A DNA stretch of 64,000 bases, from the NCBI GenBank assembly GCA_033239005.1, contig BSQZ01000005.1, positions 10,244,001 to 10,308,000 of the forward strand, in the 5' to 3' direction. Within the stretch, counting starts at the first letter, position 1. The number at the start of each line of letters is the position of its first letter. The notes beneath the pieces were generated by a model. It was given only the letters and a program-made list of their open reading frames with translations, was not told the DNA's origin and searched no databases. This DNA is from Lamellibrachia satsuma. Its lineage: Eukaryota; Annelida; Polychaeta; Sabellida; Siboglinidae. Position numbers and translations under genes: made by a program. Shown here piece after piece: positions 12,901 through 27,900 of the stretch.

Positions 12901-15900
12901 ACAGTACATTTAGAGATAATCTCAATTTTATACATGAAATATATAAAAATGAAAAATATGACAAAATGCTTGACAAAAACATAATGTCTATTTCAATTGC
13001 CCTGATCTGTGTTTATAGTAAATACCTTGGTAGCTCCACAGGCAATACTCTGCTGTATCATGCTATTCCACATGAATCTCAAATGTGTTACATTACAAAC
13101 CTCCGCACCAATCAAGTTATGTTACATAGCGACGCAAGACTTGGGCATTAAAATAGGTTTAACTTCGCCCGTAGAGCCCAGGAGTAGTTGTAGGACTGTT
13201 GAGCTCACCCCTGAAGATGATCACCTCCCCGTTGGGGTTCTTGGGCAGTCCCTTGTAGCATGCCTCCGACGTGAGAGCAACGGACACACTGAGACTCCCC
13301 AGGAGGAAGCCAATGCCCTGGCCACCTGCGTCCTGTGTACAACTGTACCATTAGGATGGCTGCCAGACTTTGCCATTACTGCTATATTGCGAAGAAATTC
13401 AATAAAGCTGCTCTAAAATAGATGTTATGTTTTGGCATTGAGTATGTCTACTGTTGATCTGTTCACATATTGTTATTTCGATATGGAATTTATTTTTCGT
13501 ATTTTGTACTTGGAATTGGTATTTTTGATGTGAAATTGGAATTGGAGTGCGTAACTGGTCTGTAATTGGAATTGGAGTGCGTAACTGGTCTGTAATTGGA
13601 ATTGGAGTGCGTAACTGGTCTGTAATTGGAATTGGAGTGCGTAACTGGTCTGTAATTGGAATTGGAGTGCGTAACTGGTCTGTAATTGGAATTGGAGTGT
13701 GTAACTGGTCTGTAATTGGAATTGGAGTGCGTAACTGGTCTGTAATTGGAATTGATATGATGTAATTCACCACAAGTCTGGTGGCTGCTACAACAGCAAT
13801 CAAATATGGTCTTTGTAGCAGTCTCCCTGAACCATTGAAATAGGGTATTTTTTAAACCGCAGTTAGCAGATGGTGAATGGTAAGGATTTAGGTTTTTGTT
13901 TTCAATTACAATCAATTAATTAGTATAATGCTAGTTTTATTTTACTTTTCCCAAAAAACACTGTATATTCTCAGATCACAGTTCATAAAGGTTTTGATTA
14001 CGAACACATGCTGGCAGTTTTCTGTTGTGATGGCTAAAGAGCCACCTGGCTAATATGAAGTTGCCGAAGTTGAGCACAGGTTGATGTCATTAAAAGTTTC
14101 ATGTAGGCGACGAACTTCTACAGTTGCAACTTACTCAGTAAAAATAGCAACCTTCATAAATAATATTTACAAGGTTATGAAGACATACAACAATCGTAGC
14201 ACATACCCGCTTGGTGAGTGGCACTTCAACTGGAACGGGAACGACCCCGGCAGTCAGGCAGCCGTAGAAAGCACACATGTAGGCGATCGGGTCACTGTTT
14301 GGGTAGATGAGTGCCACCTGGGAACAGAGATTGGAACACATCGATAACCGCATCTTCATCGCCCAACTCGGGCCAGTTCCAGCCAAAAACACAACACAAG
14401 ATGTGAAGAAATGCTGTGTCAAAAGCGCATTGTTGGCAGTAGTGGGAATGATGTGGTCAGGTAGAGTACTAGTGTCTACATGAGTAGCTTTATTTCAGGT
14501 TAAAAACCCACATACTTACAAATTTATACACATTAAAATATAAATAAGTTAAAATATAACAAATAATTTAATATAAATAGTATATAAAATCACCTTGTAC
14601 AAAACAAAGTTAAAAATATTTATACAATAAATTTTTTATTTACTATTTATACTAATTGGATGAAGCGATATTGCATCTCCTACTTACCCTGTCTCCAGCC
14701 TTGACCCCTGGGTTGCCCTTTGACCCAACCTTGTGGAGCAGATTGTACGCGATCTTGTGTGTACGACTGAGCAGTTTGCCTACAGCAACCACAGTGGTCA
14801 CACTCAAACATTTACTGCCACAAGTTTCTCAAATGTATCACCCTGGAAGACCACTATAAAGAAACACCAACTCTTTAGTAATAAATCTGTCATGATATTT
14901 TCCATATATAATGGTAATTACAGGTTTGATATCTTTCCATGTGCAATGACATCACCTACAAAGCAGCCTTGGTAAACATTTACCCACCCCCTGTGTGGAA
15001 TCTTTTACTTTCCTTGGCATATACGCCACGTAGAAGGGACCAACAGCTTTTAGCGTCTGTTCTGAAAGGCACAGGTAAAGTGGGGTGAACGAAACTGCCC
15101 AAGTTTCAATATAGCAGTGGGTGGACTCAATCACCAGTCCTGTCGATAGACAGTCTGGTGCTCTAACTGTGGAGCTACTGCGCCCCGCAAACATTAACAA
15201 GGACAACGCTAGGAATAATGCCACTCACCATATGTTATCGAAATAGTCGGCTTTCCATTCTGGTCGAGAACTGTGGCAGCTGTTGCCTTGAAAGTTGCAG
15301 ACCCGTACCGCTGCACAGCCGCCTCCAAGTTCCTGGGCAGTCCCGAAGGGATCTGGTCAGGAGGCAAAGTTTGTCACTTGAAATTCAGGTATGCCATCTC
15401 ATGAAATTATTAAATGGTACCTACTGTAATATTTCCTCAGTTGAAGAACTATAATACTTATATTATTCATAGAAAAACGACAAAGTATTTGTTTGGGTTC
15501 TTCATAATTTAAATTTTCCTCCTCAATTCGATTTTTTGCTAGTCTCCTTTGAAGTTCATTTTGCAAAAAATCAAACCTACCTAGTACCCATTGCAACATG
15601 GCAGCTAATTTGTGCAATGTTTGTATGTAGTTTTTGTGAAATCATCTGACAAACAAATGAATTACGTAATGTTTGATCAAACATTAACTGATGTGAAAAT
15701 GGAAACACTGAAAATTCACAAATTTTACCCTTGATGAAATTTCATAACTTTTTTATGTGATCAGTGAGTTGATGGAAGTCACGCCTATGATAGGCATTGA
15801 CCCGCACAGTGTTTACCATTTTGGATATCTACTATTTTAAGCCTTCCCAGTTCTATAGACTAAAATTAATTCTCTCGATGATTTGAACAAACTAGGCATT

Positions 15901-18900
15901 TTTACAAATCAACTGTGGGTATTACATTAACTATTCACATATTTCATATTAGGACATCAATGAACCGGATTTGATAGGCTAAATCAGTTGTGGGTGGAGT
16001 TTAAAATAATTCCATCATGCTCTTTACACAGTGGACACCAACACATTTGACATGTCAACTATAATTGTAATAATAAATTGAAAAAAATTACAATGTTGTA
16101 ACTTGTGAACTCAGTTGTGAATTCAGACTCTAATCGTACTAGAGAAACTAATGCTGAAATTAAGTTCAATAAAACATAATATATCTGGCAGCTGCTACAT
16201 AAATTAACATAACCATGACGAAACATTAATCCTAACTGTAATAAGAAACAATATTATTTTCTGAGAGCACTGTAATTGTAAAGATGCTCTTGTAATCAAA
16301 CAGCAGTTATGGTGTGAGCATAGTGAATAAACAGAAATAAGTTATAAATTAGCGGAATACATACAGTGAGCTGCTCTCCGGCTGTTGCGGTGATTGTGCT
16401 GCCCTCTGGTGTGGGAGCGTTTGGATCAGACGGAGGCGCTACAATTACAAACAACAACAGGTAACCACATTGACAAACAACATCAGTTGTCATATTTCCA
16501 ACTTTAGTAATATTTAACAAAAATTAGCATCATCGTATGGTAATACCTTCACTGAATAGGAACCATCAAGATTGCAAACAACAAATTACCACATTGATAA
16601 ACACCCCTGATTTCTGATTAAACAACGTACTGCACTAAACAAAACAGCTGCTAACCCCTTCCCCCATGACACCAATTCCGTACACTGCTTTTGAGATCAC
16701 CCCTTACCTTCTAGAGCATCATCGTCCTCCACAAAGTATTCTGTCAATGGTTTCCTCTTTGGCCTCTGCAACATATCAAAGCCAATTACAATCAACAATC
16801 ACAACTACTACTGCAAACAATCACAACTACTACTACTAGAATCACAGACAATACCTACCATTACAAAGTGGTGAAAATTATTTTCTCATATTTTGGATGA
16901 GATACAAATATCCATAAATTTGTTGTATGCGGGGGGGGGGGGGATGATCCCATACAGGGGGTAAATGTGTAATTTGTCATGGGCTCACTGGTGGTCTCTA
17001 TTTATAAAATCCACTAACATGATGACTCCTGTGTTAACTCTGGCCCCACGACTGTTTGCAGTACAAACACAGGTGAACAAATGAACTAGACAAGGTCCAC
17101 CACTGTTCATAGATACTTGATGTGCAATACTGGCAGCAAGACAATCTTAGGTTTATTTTGGCTGGTTCACACAATGGTGGTCTATTTACAGAGACAGCCA
17201 GATTTAGATAAATGTGATCGTGTTTCAGTTGCCATAAAACAGATTTGTTTTGCTGCTACGTTGGCACATCCAATGAAAAAGAAATACACAGAGTACTATG
17301 GTCTTAATGATAATCACACACAGAACTGTGAAAGAACAATCAGGCCATTCTTTCAAGATAAGTGTGTTGGTGACCTGACCTGATGGATTTGGAATGTCAA
17401 TAATGAACTAAGACCTTGGTTCAGACAATACAACAAATCTCAAAAGCCCAAGTTCACTTGAAGCACAAATACCTTTAAAGTTTTGATGCTTGTACCGAAA
17501 ATAAGCAGATAGCTAGGGCAAGACAGATTTCTGTGAAAAATAGCAGATTTTCTTTGATACACCCCCGTAGATATATTCAGTAGCCTGACAGATGGCAACA
17601 TTCGACTGGAATCAGAATGCTATAGGCTGATTAGCTAATAAAAAATACATATGGATTTATATAAATTTATACAGACTTTCAAGTCTGAAATACGGATTTC
17701 AACCAAAACAAAACGGCATGTGTTGCTTGGTGAAAACTTTCCTCCTAACAACAGACTTTCGTGTGACGTCCAGTTGTAGGACTGATGAGACTTCTCATAT
17801 CTCACCTTGAGTGTGTTGAGGAGCTGCTGTATCTTGGCAGACACCTTCTCTGGCCGCGCTGCAGCTGGCAACAAGACAGGTGAGTCAACTACAAGCTACT
17901 CACAGCATACAGTGTGGAGGGGGTAGGGGTGAGGTAGGGCTAGGAGCAGAGTGGAGGGAAACGGGGGATAGGAGCAGGGTGGAGGGAAAGGGGGGCTAGG
18001 AACAGGAGGGAGAGGAAGGGCTAGGAGCAGGGTGGGGGAGATGGAGGGCTAGGAACAGAGTAGGTGGAGAGGACGAACAGGGTGGAGGGAGAGGGAGGGC
18101 TAGGAGTAGGGTGGATGGAAAGGGGGGCTAGGAGCAGGATGGATGGAGAGGGAGGGCTACGAGCAGGGTGGAGGGAGAGGGAGGGCTAGGAGTAGGGTGG
18201 ATGGAAAGGGGGGCTAGGAACAGGGTGGAGGGAGAGGAAGGGTTAGGATGGAGGGCTAGGAACAGAGTAGGTGGAGAGGGAGGGCTACAAGCAGGGTGGA
18301 GGGAGAGAGAGGGCTAGGAGCAGGATGTTGGGAGAGGGAGGGCTAAAAGCAGGGAAAGGGAAGGCTAGGAACAGGGTGTAGGCAGAGGAGGAAGGGTTGG
18401 AGCTAGCATAATAAACACAAACAGGAAGTGGGATATATGCACAAGTAATTGTAGAATGAGCATATTGCATTTCTGAAATATTCTTTTGATAGTAATTGAA
18501 TGATCAGGTTGATCACAGGACATAATTACAAATAGAATTAAGAGTCAAATGCATTTTAAAATGTTGTATGCACATTTTTATTAAAACTGTGTACCATCAT
18601 TTGATCTGTACTTAGTACTTCATTTGAACAAAACATATTTGTATTAAACTTTTATATATATTCTGTATACATATTTCATATTCAGCTACGATGTGCCTAG
18701 TACTACAAAATGAACAAACCTAAAACACAAATCTTCTGCATTACCTCAGGAAATGTTTATTACATTGATAACATTTCAGCTGATTAGTAGTATAACTACA
18801 GTGAATCCACCACAACAACCCTGGTGTCAACTACATTGCTATGTGCCCATTATCACGGAAAGTGTTACTGTCAGAAAGAACAAACTCACTTCCTTCCGAC

Positions 18901-21900
18901 ATGTCGAGACTGGAGGCGATTCCGAAGCCAGGGACACGCACGGATTGAGCGTGTGCAGACTGCTGGTTGTTGTGTCGGCCGACCTGGTCAAGTCTGCTAG
19001 GGGTGCTCGTGTTGCTGGTCAAGTCTGGCGGCTGGGTCACCTGTTGCGCTGCAAATATAGTCACCACAGTCAGATCTGCCTGTCCTGCAATTCCCCTTGA
19101 AATCTCGCTTGACCTCACATTTTAATGCATTCTAAGCTGGTGTGTATTCTCGTAATGGCCATGTGACAAATAACTGACTTTTTTATATTGTATGGCAAGC
19201 CCGTCTTCTCACAGAAAATGGATTTATTGGAACAAATAATTTAGTTGTGGACCATTCAGGTTCAACGGCTCAAATGTACACAACTATTCATAATAATCAC
19301 CCCAGGAAAATTATTGATAGACAACAACTGACAGTACGACTTTCCACATATGCAGTGCAGATTTTAATGTTGATGTTTTTCGCAGAACATATTTTTGTTG
19401 TTCGTTAATAGTTCTAACAATCTGTTTGGATTCAACTGATGAAGTAACTGTTAGAGATTTAGAATATATGGATCTCTTGCATGAACCTTTGTTCAGGTTT
19501 TGTTAAAACGGCATATTCTATTAAGTAGAGTAGATTTGTTCCGACAAGTAAACATCTAATCGTCTTCAACGCCACAAAAAAACCTTAAACTATTATAGTT
19601 TTGGATGTACTTAGTCTTGGGCAGTGTCTCGACAGAGTAACATTGTAAAATTTGCTATGTTCGAAATACCTGGTAAGTCAATAAAAAATTACTCTGGAGA
19701 GCCAAATAAACGCATAGGTATAGTATGGGGGGGGCAAAAACAAATAGTACAGTGCGAAAAAGTCACTAGTATATTTGTCTTCTTTAGCGCTGAAGCAATT
19801 TTTTTTTATTCAACATGAAGCCAAGGCATCCCTAGAAAACTACACAGATCACTGTGTATGTTTTTTCTGCCGAATATGCGTAAACTGTGTGCATATTCGT
19901 GTCACCGCAGCTATAGAAACTGCATTTTATATCTGCGAAAAACCGAGGAATTTTCCATTTAAAATGGACATTAAAGTTTTATTGAATTAAATAAGCCCAT
20001 TTCAGGGGAAACCGCCACAAGCCAGTTACGACCGGTTTGATGCGCTGCGCACAGTGGCCATTTATGCATTATGGTCAGTTTACATGGTGATATTGGTGTT
20101 TTAACTACTAATATGCCATGCCGAGCTTCCGAGAACTAAGGATTCTGACTGATTCATCTAATCATGAAAATCTAATGGTCTGATGCTTCAGGATCAAAAT
20201 CTAGGATCCTCGGAAGCATGGGATCCCGCTAAATTCACGACTGTCGTTTGAAAGGATGAAAACTTAGCCATCAGAGGGAGCCACATACAGCTCCAGTGGT
20301 GAGCAAGTGATTTTAGCGCGAGCGGTAAACTGCTCCGTGGATGATTGATTAGCACTAGCAATAGGGAGTGAGAGCGATCGCTCTCTTAAAAATTGTGCCC
20401 TGCATAATTTGCCACGATTATCGGAGAATATAGGGTGGCACAAATTTTTAAATTTAATAATAGTATAGTGCCAAATAAGGTGCGTAAATGTGGTTTTTTT
20501 CATCAACTAAATACCCGTATAGGGACGCTTATTTGGTACTCAAGAGTAACATAAATTATAAATTAATTAAATATGTTGTTTTTTTAGCACCACAGTAGAG
20601 TAATACCAAACTGGTGTAATAGGATACTAAGTTAGCAGACTGGGGCTTGCTATAACTAATCCAAGAGTTTTTGTCTGTGATGGTTTATTGCGTTTTCTCA
20701 GAACTTACAAGTTGTGTCTTGCTAGGTTATTCAATTGGATGGCGGAACTACTCACACAATGGCCTTGAACTCTGAAGAACATCGACACCACTGCGCCCTG
20801 GAATGTTGACGTTTGCGTAGATGGCGCTACCGCGGTTCGGCTGCTGCTGCAGTTTTTCTGCATATTGTCGCTGTTGCTGCATGAGTGCAAGATGGTGACT
20901 GAACGGGTCTGATGAATGGCGATGAACAGCGGCCGACGACCGAGCATTGCGACCTTGTTCCTCGCTCGCGACGCTATCATCGTCTGATGACGAGTCAACT
21001 GACAGAAAAAATCACTAATGTCTTAAGAGGCGATCTCAAACATTGATTTATGACACTACAGGATATTCGACCGTCATAACGCTAAACTGCCTGATTTGGT
21101 TCAAGTCACTACCGTTATGTACTGCGATTGGAATGTTTGTTTTGAGGAAAAATAAATCTACGTGCAGTGGTAAATAAAACAGCTGTTAACTTCCATCCCT
21201 TGGCAGTAATTCTGTGTGGCGTTGAGCATCGATTTTTTATTCTGGCCAACGTAAGCCACTATTTATGAAAATGTTTCCCACCTTAGTTAGTCACCATTTT
21301 AATTTGTTAGCCAATCATAGTCACATGACCATATCAAAGTCTGAACCATGCGTGCTTGCGTGCATGGGTGCGTATGTAAATATAAACCGTATTTGACCAT
21401 ATTATCACCTATGGTCAGTTAGGTAGATATTTTAAATTGGGGGAGGGGGGTTGGTCGTTAATGCGAGACAACATAAACTGACCGAGGATGTAAGAAATGA
21501 CAACTAAAAATTTCAAAAAATTACAGCCTGTTTTATAGTATCTCTGCATGTTTATCATCCACATTTTTATGATAACAATAAAAGTATTTATATAGCACCC
21601 GACCAATCAAATTTGCTCTCAGGCAGTTTACATACATACAATCATAACTTATTAAAATATTAGTAATTACACAAAAAATAAATATATTAATTATATAAAG
21701 AACAAATGTTTTCTGAATGTGCCAGGATGGGGGTTGGGCGGTTATGCAAGCATGTGGGTGGTTAACCCCAAATTTTTTTGGGGGATTGAGAGTAGGGTAT
21801 AATGAGGGCACGGGTGGTATCATGGTAGTGTATGTAGACACTCACTTGTTGCCTGTTCCCGCCTACGAGGGCTGTAGACAGCGGACGTCCTTTTGGAGGG

Positions 21901-24900
21901 CATGGGCAGCATTGACTGTTTCTTGTGCTGGGCCAACGCTTGCATCACAGCTTCAGTGCGGATCTCTGTATGAAACACAGTGCAGTACAGTCAACTCACA
22001 GGAACACTGCAATAATAGTTGCTGTCCAACCTGCCACATTTCTAGGCTGAAATCCAATTTTTTACTTGAAATTCTGTATAAAGCTGCACAAATCCATACA
22101 ATGTGATAATACAATTTTTAAATATCCCAAAGTTTTATTTACTTGTCGAGATTTTCAACTATCTAATCAAGAGACCTTCTTCAATAGAAATGACATCATC
22201 TTAGACGTGCAGGAGTTCGTAGTTTCCTACTACAAAAGTCCGCACGTCTAAGATGATCCTATCAGGACGTCTTTCTCATTCACACTGAGGAAGCCATCTT
22301 GATAAGATTTGTGAGAATCTGCTAATGTAAATAGAACTTTTGGATATGTAAAAAAGAATTGTATTATCATGATAATGAACTACCCTAAGAAATGTTCAAC
22401 ATATCCATATAACATGTTTCAATGCTTAACCGGCCTATGCTGGCATGCCTCCAACATCATCTAACCGGCCATGGCATATACCTGAGTGGTATCTGTTGTC
22501 CTCTTGTGTGAGACGGCGCTGAGCACGGCGCTGAGCAGCACTGGATGGACTTGAAGATGATTGGTTAGCCCTGGTCCCTGAAACACACATGGTGACAGTA
22601 GTATCATGACAGTGATATCGACACACCCGACACAATTCAACACCAGTGTCACAAGTGTCTTCAATGCTTGTAATACAAAGTAGACGTCTGTGTGAGTTTT
22701 TACGCATATGCAATCTCGTTTTTGTTGGAGCCTGAGATGCTCAGTCATGGCTCTCAGCACAATGACTGGTTGTGGGGTGCTTTTACGCAGCCACTAATGC
22801 ATTGCCCATCCTATTGTCAGACTGGAGTCAGTGCGTCCACAGGTTACACATTTACCCATTGATGGGATCCTTTACTTCCCTTGGCATAGACATCATGCAG
22901 AAGACACCTACTGCTTTTAATGTCTAATCCGAAAGGTACAGGCAAAGTGTTATGGTCAAATGAAATTGTCCAAGTTTTAAAATGGCAGCAAGTGGACTCA
23001 AACCCTGGTCATCTTGACTGACCGTCCGGCGCTCTAACCACAGTGCTGACCTGCACCACAATGAAAACACTTGTCGTATCTTCATGCAGTGTACAATTTA
23101 CTCATGTACTGGTCAGGAGAAATACTTAGACCTACAAATGGCGTTTGTGGTCTATTCCACAACTGTAATCATTATCAATTGTAAATCCAGGATTTAATAA
23201 AAATCAGAAATGTGTCTATAAATAAAGGGAAATGAAACTAACTAATGGAAATGCGGTCAAAGAATCTGTTTACGTATGAAGGAATCAGTACTGTGACAAA
23301 TGTACACGACAAAGTAGAAGACACTACAGTATAGTACATATCAAAGTCCTAAAAGCGGAACACCAATATTTGTGGTTGATATATCTTTATCACACAGGCT
23401 ATTTGGTCCCCCTTTGTTAAAGTTCACAGTCCAAGGCACAACATGGCACTGGGTTATTTGGCTTGGGGGTAAATGAAGAACTGCAGTTTACCTCCCTGTA
23501 GCATGGTAGATTAGGTCTGGCCTGAAAGCCCTCCCTATCAGTTGACACTATCATCTGATCAGTAGGGCTGTCTGGTCATCACTAGTAGGACTACCTGAAT
23601 GAGGCAAATCAGATTCACCAGCTGGGGTAACTCTCTGTTGTCCCCCCCAACTACTAGTTCTGTAAAGTTGAGCCCATGGCATACCTGGGGTAGGCATACT
23701 CTACTTCTCCAGCTTTCTTATCTGACAGTTCCATTGCAGATCTGCATCCAGCTAATACAAAAGATTTAAAACTGACACACACTAACCTCACTACATGTGT
23801 ATTCTGTGACAAACCATCTGTAAACTCCTTGAATGGATAGATGATCTGGTTTCTTGGTTATTAATATTAAACATAATTACCTCTCAAGAAACTTAGTGTT
23901 TGATGAAAGCAAATGGTTACAAAACTTGGATGTTTAACACCACTCAACCAATGAGAAGGAAGGAGAACACCACCACAGAAACCAGCAGAAGACAACATGC
24001 CATAGGTCTGCCCTACATTAGTAAACTATCAGAACAAGTAGCAAGGATTTTCAAGTCCTATGACATCCCAGTTTACCACAAACCTATCAACACCCTGAGG
24101 TCACTGTTGGTACACCCAAAAGACAGAACAGCAAAGGCAGCAAAGTGTGGGGTAGTATATGACATAAAATGCCCAGAATGTGACCAACACTATATAGGAG
24201 AAACAGCCAGAACACTTGACGTAAGAATCAAAGAACATCTATCTTGTCACCAACCTCTGTCAGCTATAAGTGAACACAAACTGAACACAGGCCACCAGTG
24301 TTCTATGAAGAACGTTAACATTCTAGACCATGAGGAGAACTGGCACAGGAGTAAAATAAAGGAGGCGATTAACATCCACAGAGAGAAACCTATGCTGGAC
24401 AGAGACGTTGGCCACGAACTCCCACCAGTCCTGCTCCAGCTTGTGTCACATGACATTGGTCATGTGACACATCTGTAACTTCAGTCTGCTGAAGAAGAAT
24501 GCGGGAACCAGTTGAAATATACAGATCGAACACTAAGTTTCTTAAGAGGTAATTATGTTTAACATCTGTACTAAACTGTAACCAAGAAGCAATAAAAACG
24601 TGCTCCAAATAACTGATTGTAAGTTTATTGTCGATTAATGTCCATAATCAACCGGCATACTGTGCAAGTGACATCACATGAAGTTGCGGTTTCTATCACA
24701 AAAAAGTCATAATTTTATACGTGCACATTGTCACTGTCAAGTAACTTTAGTGATATACCTGTAAGAATCATTATAGACATGAAATACGTGTTTATTGCAT
24801 TGTATTTAATAAGGTTCCAAATAGCCTTGAAAACATACGTTTTCGGCGGACTGGATCCTCTCAGAAATGAAAGACGAGCCTCTTGCCTACCCACGACATG

Positions 24901-27900
24901 CCCCTCAGACACTGTCATGCAGCTGAACACACACTAAAGCAACCAGAAGGGATTGCCAGGGCATTTCTTCAGGACTGGGGCATACTGCAGTTTGTGTGAG
25001 TAATGACCCCTGTAAGTGGTGATGCTAACCAGGGGTGGTATGTTATTATCACCCCTGGTGGTGGATCCACCTGGAAAAACAAGGAATTTAACTGCCCTGT
25101 GGACCAATGTTACAGACAGCTGCTCATCCAACAAGTAATGGTTGCATGTACAAAATATAGGAATTCCCTAATTATACTCTACATATTGTTGCTCTCCTCT
25201 ATATCCCTCAAGTCCAGGGTCAGGCTGGCACTGATACCAGTTGTCAATATTTTTGAGTTCCTTCTCCTTTGTCACTGCCGTCTCCAAAAACCTTCTCCAC
25301 TCCCCTCTATCCCTTGCTCTCATTCTTCACACCCTTTCCACTCCCACCAAATCTCCCTTTAAACAGTCCTCCCATTTCAGTTTCAGTCTTCCTCTTCTCC
25401 TTCTACCCTCCACCCTAAGTGCATCCATTATAAGATGTTTACCTTCTACCCTCCACCCTAAGTGCATCCATTATAAGATGTTTACCTTCTACCCTCCACC
25501 CTAAGTGCATCCATTATAAGATGTTTACCTTCTACCCTCCACCCTAAGTGCATCCATTATAAGATGTTTACCTTCTACCCTCCACCCTAAGTGCATCCAT
25601 TATAAGATGTTTACCTTCTACCCTCCACCCTAAGTGCATCCAGTATAAGATGTTTACCTTCTACCCTCCACCCTAAGTTCATCCATTATAAGATGTTTAC
25701 CTTCTACCCTCCACCCTAAGTTCATCCATTATAAGATGTTTACCTTCTACCCTCCACCCTAAGTTCATCCATTATAAGATGTTTACCTTCTACCCTCCAC
25801 CCTAAGTTCATCCATTATAAGATGTTTACCTTCTACCCTCCACCCTAAGTTCATCCATTATAAGATGTTTACCTTCTACCCTCCACCCTAAGTTCATCCA
25901 TTATAAGATGCCAGTTATTAAAACAATATTTAAAATACCTGACCCTTTGAATGCATACATCAGATTGTAACTTACCAATGAAACAATATTTTATTTCAAA
26001 ACAATTTCCATGTACTGTCCTCACATGGCCTTGTGTTTTAAAATATACATATTTTCTGTAGCATCCGCCATGGGCTAATACATGAAAACCTCTGGTAATA
26101 GAAGGAAATTTAAAGATTTATTAAACATGGTCAGTCTTGATCCCGTTGTGGCCACTGAGAACAACCTCACACAGGAATTCATCATGTACAGTATACACTG
26201 TTTTTTTACGATTACACCTCAGACAAGTTCACATCAGTTTGCTATTTTACCATTACTGTCACTGCAGAAGCCTGCACTAGATACCAACACGAGTATAAAC
26301 TATGAACACTACCAGCCTCCTGCATGATCTACCAGCACTCATTCTGTGGCTGCTCTATCCCAATATAGAAATGGCATCTACTGTAGAAGTATTCCAGAGA
26401 GCTGCCCTCCCAGTCGTTGTAGTCTGTCCTCCCAGTCGTTGTAGTCTACCCTCCCAGTCATTGTAGTCTACCCTCCCAGTCGTTGTAGTCTGCCCTCCCA
26501 GTTGTTATAGTCTGCCCTCCCAGTTGTTGTAGTCTACCCTCCCAGCCCTTATAGTCTACCCTCCTAGTCGATGTAGTCTACCCTCCCAGTCGTTATAGTC
26601 TACCCTCCCAGTCTTTGTAGTCTGCCCTCCCAGTTGTTGTAGTTTGCCCTCCCAGTTGTTGTAGTCCACCCTCCCTGTCATTGTAGTCTGCCCTCCCAGT
26701 TGTTGTAGTCTGCCCTCCCAGTTGTTGTAGTCTGCCCTCCCAGTTGTTGTAGTCTGCCCTCCCAGTTGTTGTAGTCTGCCCTCCCAGTTGTTGTAGTGTT
26801 GGGAGGTGACTGCCACAACTTACATGAAACAAACCATCCAGCCAAGCAGTCTGTACGCTATCATGTTGGTTGTTTTGTATACCCAAGAACTTGAAACTGG
26901 GTCAGACACTCTCACCTGCTGTGTCAACAAATATATATAAAAAGGAGAGCATTTATAAACCCCAGCGTCCCGGATGCCTCTTTCAAAGGTGTTATACATT
27001 GCACCTAGGCCATACCTGGATGTTCTACCTTTATTTCTAATGTATTATAGTCTAAATTTCTGAGTATACACTGTGAACAACTTAATCAATCACACAGTTC
27101 AACTACAAGTTCAACCGTACAGTGTATAGCCAATAGTGCTGTCATGGGTCAATTTTTCATGGTTTGCATGGTTCTCAATTCTCGATGACCATTTATACAG
27201 TGTATGGGTCTGCCTTCGTTCCAGCTGGGTGTTTTCTCCTCTTGCAAGAGGTTTTCTCCTCTTGCAAGAGAGGAAATTGTTAAATGTACCAACCGAGAGC
27301 TAAATAGGTCAATCACAAGCAATTACATAACTGAATAAGTTTTATTTCAAGACAAGAAACTACAGAATTCGAGTCGGCCTCATTGTGCTATAGTCAACAC
27401 GTGCAAGTGGATGACGGACATTAGATACAGTTGACCTTAGAATACTAAGAAAGTGTGACTTTATTACTGATAAATAGAGCCGTGACAGTTCCAGGTCTAA
27501 AAGGATGTAGACCCAAGACACGTGGTACCTAGTGGGACCCGGAGTACCTGTTAGGACCCACGGTTTCAGCTCCAGACCTGGAACTGTGACATCTCAATAT
27601 ATGGATGAGTGAACTACGGCAGCAAAGACTGAGAGATATTGCTTGATTCTCTATTTATGAAAAGTTACAAACGGTCATCAAAGTCTAATGCGCCTCTGAA
27701 ATATATGGAATGGTGATAACTAAATAGTCACTGGACATGGGTTATCAGTGTTTATCAATACGTAAACTGCGCAAATGGGCGTCTTGGCATAAGTGTTAAG
27801 TAAATATACATGCTGACACTATCTCTGAGGCAATGACATAGTTGTGCCACACATTCTTGGTGCACCTTTTGAACATTTTCCACACAGCAGAAGGCAGGAC

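Noticed and set aside
24480..24525. Hammerhead ribozyme in the Penelope-like 3' flank (CTGAAGA ... GAAA)
   Set aside because: The core letters are present by chance; the sequence between them does not form stem II, and no stem III is visible.
25400..25910. CRISPR-like array
   Set aside because: Units are contiguous with no unique spacers, and the genome is eukaryotic; it is a minisatellite.
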